Of a stretch of 64,000 bases of DNA, positions 62,475 through 64,000 are shown in pieces; position 1 is the stretch's first letter; each line of letters starts with the position of its first letter. The DNA lies in assembly GCF_000344685.1 (NCBI RefSeq), contig NW_006920411.1, forward strand, positions 914,129 to 978,128, read 5' to 3'. Source of the stretch: Gloeophyllum trabeum ATCC 11539 (taxonomy: Eukaryota; Basidiomycota; Agaricomycetes; Gloeophyllales; Gloeophyllaceae). The notes below the pieces were generated by a model. It did not search any database, was not told the DNA's origin, and saw only the letters and a list, made by a program, of their open reading frames with translations. Position numbers and translations under genes: made by a program.

Positions 62475-63303
62475 TGCTACGTTGGGGCACAGAGAACGCT
62501 ATGCTTGATCACGACTTATAAGCCTTCGTAAGGCGGGCACAGTACATAATCCGGGCAATCACCATTCCTGCCCGTGGACCCGGTTATCAGTTTCTACGGG
62601 TTATCGTCCGAAACCGGTAGTGGCTAGGTCATCCAGAATACCTCCTGCGCGTACAGGCCCCTCTACATCCATAACGGATCATGTAATTGCTCACCTGACT
62701 CATAGCTAAAGAGACTGATGCAGCTTGTGTGTGGGCGAAGCACAGACTATTGGGTGAGAGGAAGCAATATCGAGCGCTGCCGTCCCCAGGGTGTAGCTTC
62801 CTAATGCTGCCGTGCCGCGCATGTCAAGGAGTGAATTTGGAGATCAACGAAGACGATCACTGGGACTTGCAGTGTACGAAGGCTCGGAGCACAACAAATG
62901 TATCTCACATCGTAGACAGTTAGCTAGTCAGCAGCATAACATTAGTGAGACCGCCAGGGTACAGTTTCGAAAGTGGACTCGAATCGGTGAAGCTTAGGAG
63001 CTCGGAGCGTCCACTTCTCCTAAGAGTAGACGTTCGACCCAAGCACGCGACCGAAAGGTACGGAGAGGTTCTCTATACAGCAGCCAGCAGAAGTAGATGA
63101 CCCCTTTCCCAGAAGTTCTTTTCTTGGTAAGGAATATCAGAGGCACACGAACGGGAAGCTCGGGCAAACAGGAATTGGTTACTGGCCATGGCAAGCCACC
63201 AACGCGTTGCGGGGTTTGCCGATCTAAGATTAGCGTGACGCCAATTTGCTTGCCCTAAGCTGCCCTTCACTCGATTCACCGCGACTCGACCAGCCCTAAA
63301 CCA
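62475..63303. other. 0.8 kb intergenic, no recognised gene
   Basis: Upstream regions of two divergent genes. Short open stretches on both strands have no familiar content. Confidence 0.4.
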
Positions 63304-64000
63304 ATGTCCGAGCCTCTAGCTACCGATGTGGAACGCGCTCTCCAGCATGCCGTCGGCGAAGTCAACAGCGTTTTCTCTGTCCCTATGTCCGGCGATGTGG
63401 ATAAAACGAAGAAAAAGAAGAAGAAGCGTCAGCGCGACGAGGCGGTCGGCGAGCCACAGCAAGTAAATGACAAGGAGAAGAAACGGAAGAAGAAGAGGCA
63501 CCATGCCGTCGAGGAGCGAGACAATGGAAATACTCCCTCTTCTGCTCTCCCGGAGCAGCCGCCAGTTATGGATGCTGCAGCAACTAGGGAGAGCGGGTCG
63601 TCCACTGAGCGGCCTCAGAAAAAGTCGAAGAAGGATAAGGGCAAGCAGGTTGCGCCCGCTGAGCCCTTCGTGGACCCGGCGCAAGCCTTGCCTCCGCAAT
63701 ATGGATACCCGCCTATCTATCCTGCGTATGCCGGGCACCCTTCCCAGTTCATGCCCTACCCTCCGCCGCCTTTCCCTCCTTACCCTGCTAATCCGCAAGA
63801 TACGCAGTTCCACGGACAGCATCCTTCCCCTTCCGGTTTTTTTCCTCCCGTACCCGGGATGGGGATACCCTTGCCCCCGGAGCTAGCGTTGGGTGGTTCA
63901 GCGGAGGACATTCTGCGTACCCTGCAAGATCTGGACCTGTCCAAGATCGCCAACGTCCTCAAGACCCTCAATGACGCAGCAGCGGCTTCCAGTAGCCTTG
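63304..64000 (+). CDS. Lys-rich and Pro-rich protein, truncated by the window edge
   Basis: Starts MSEPLATDVERALQHAVGEV and is open to the end of the window without an intron. Two clusters of basic residues (KTKKKKKKRQRDE and KEKKRKKKRHH) look like nuclear localisation signals. A third (KKSKKDKGKQ) precedes a Pro/Tyr-rich stretch (YGYPPIYPAYAG, PYPPPPFPPYPA) and an amphipathic segment (ILRTLQDLDLSKIANVLKTL). This layout suits a nuclear DNA- or chromatin-associated protein, possibly with a domain beyond the edge. I do not recognise the family. Confidence 0.7.
   Translation, partial: MSEPLATDVERALQHAVGEVNSVFSVPMSGDVDKTKKKKKKRQRDEAVGEPQQVNDKEKKRKKKRHHAVEERDNGNTPSSALPEQPPVMDAAATRESGSSTERPQKKSKKDKGKQVAPAEPFVDPAQALPPQYGYPPIYPAYAGHPSQFMPYPPPPFPPYPANPQDTQFHGQHPSPSGFFPPVPGMGIPLPPELALGGSAEDILRTLQDLDLSKIANVLKTLNDAAAASSSL

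Overview
This window is a stretch of fungal nuclear genome, most likely from a mushroom-forming basidiomycete (Agaricomycetes). Genes are split by many 45-60 base GT-AG introns. Family signatures are typical of Agaricomycetes: SAT4-like and seven-helix membrane proteins, many single-domain oxidoreductases, GRR1, and the U1-C zinc finger. No bacterial operon features are present. There is one run of N (32129-32581). Because of the introns, most genes had to be joined by hand from exons in different frames, so spans are firmer than exact exon edges.

Layout. (1) 1-9800 is repeat-rich. It holds an FAD monooxygenase gene split by a 1.1 kb inserted element, a second deleted copy of that element, a solo LTR with target-site duplication, retroelement debris and a 349 bp MITE with 81 bp terminal inverted repeats. 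(2) 9.8-19.6 kb is the core of what looks like a secondary-metabolite cluster: a UbiA-type prenyltransferase, an O-methyltransferase, a flavin-dependent halogenase and a second, divergent O-methyltransferase. (3) 19.9-21.1 kb is a housekeeping SUA5 gene. (4) 22.4-36.8 kb resumes accessory genes: two paralogous LaeA/TAM-like methyltransferases in opposite orientation, an alpha/beta hydrolase with a GWSYGG nucleophile elbow, a SAT4-like membrane protein and a second FAD monooxygenase. (5) 38.5-54.4 kb is a conserved housekeeping block: Kex1-type carboxypeptidase, an ER thioredoxin-like membrane protein, an MFS exporter, U1-C, GRR1, a PITH-domain protein, polynucleotide kinase/phosphatase and a CCDC97-like protein. 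(6) 54.8-62.5 kb has a GMC oxidoreductase, a seven-helix membrane protein and an HSL-type esterase. (7) A Lys/Pro-rich protein runs off the right edge.

How the genes may work together (inference). UbiA enzymes prenylate aromatic acids or phenols. FAD monooxygenases hydroxylate or decarboxylate the ring, O-methyltransferases cap hydroxyls, and the GWxWxIP halogenase adds Cl or Br to electron-rich phenols. The suggested product is a halogenated, O-methylated, prenylated phenol or hydroquinone (meroterpenoid). No PKS, NRPS or terpene synthase is visible, so the aromatic core would come from elsewhere (for example the shikimate pathway, or a PKS outside the window). The monooxygenase at 304-3307 is clearly broken, and the prenyltransferase may have a damaged splice site, so the pathway may be decaying in this strain.

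Two identical 424 bp blocks flank the N run and include sequence outside the local transposon, which points to an unmerged assembly overlap.
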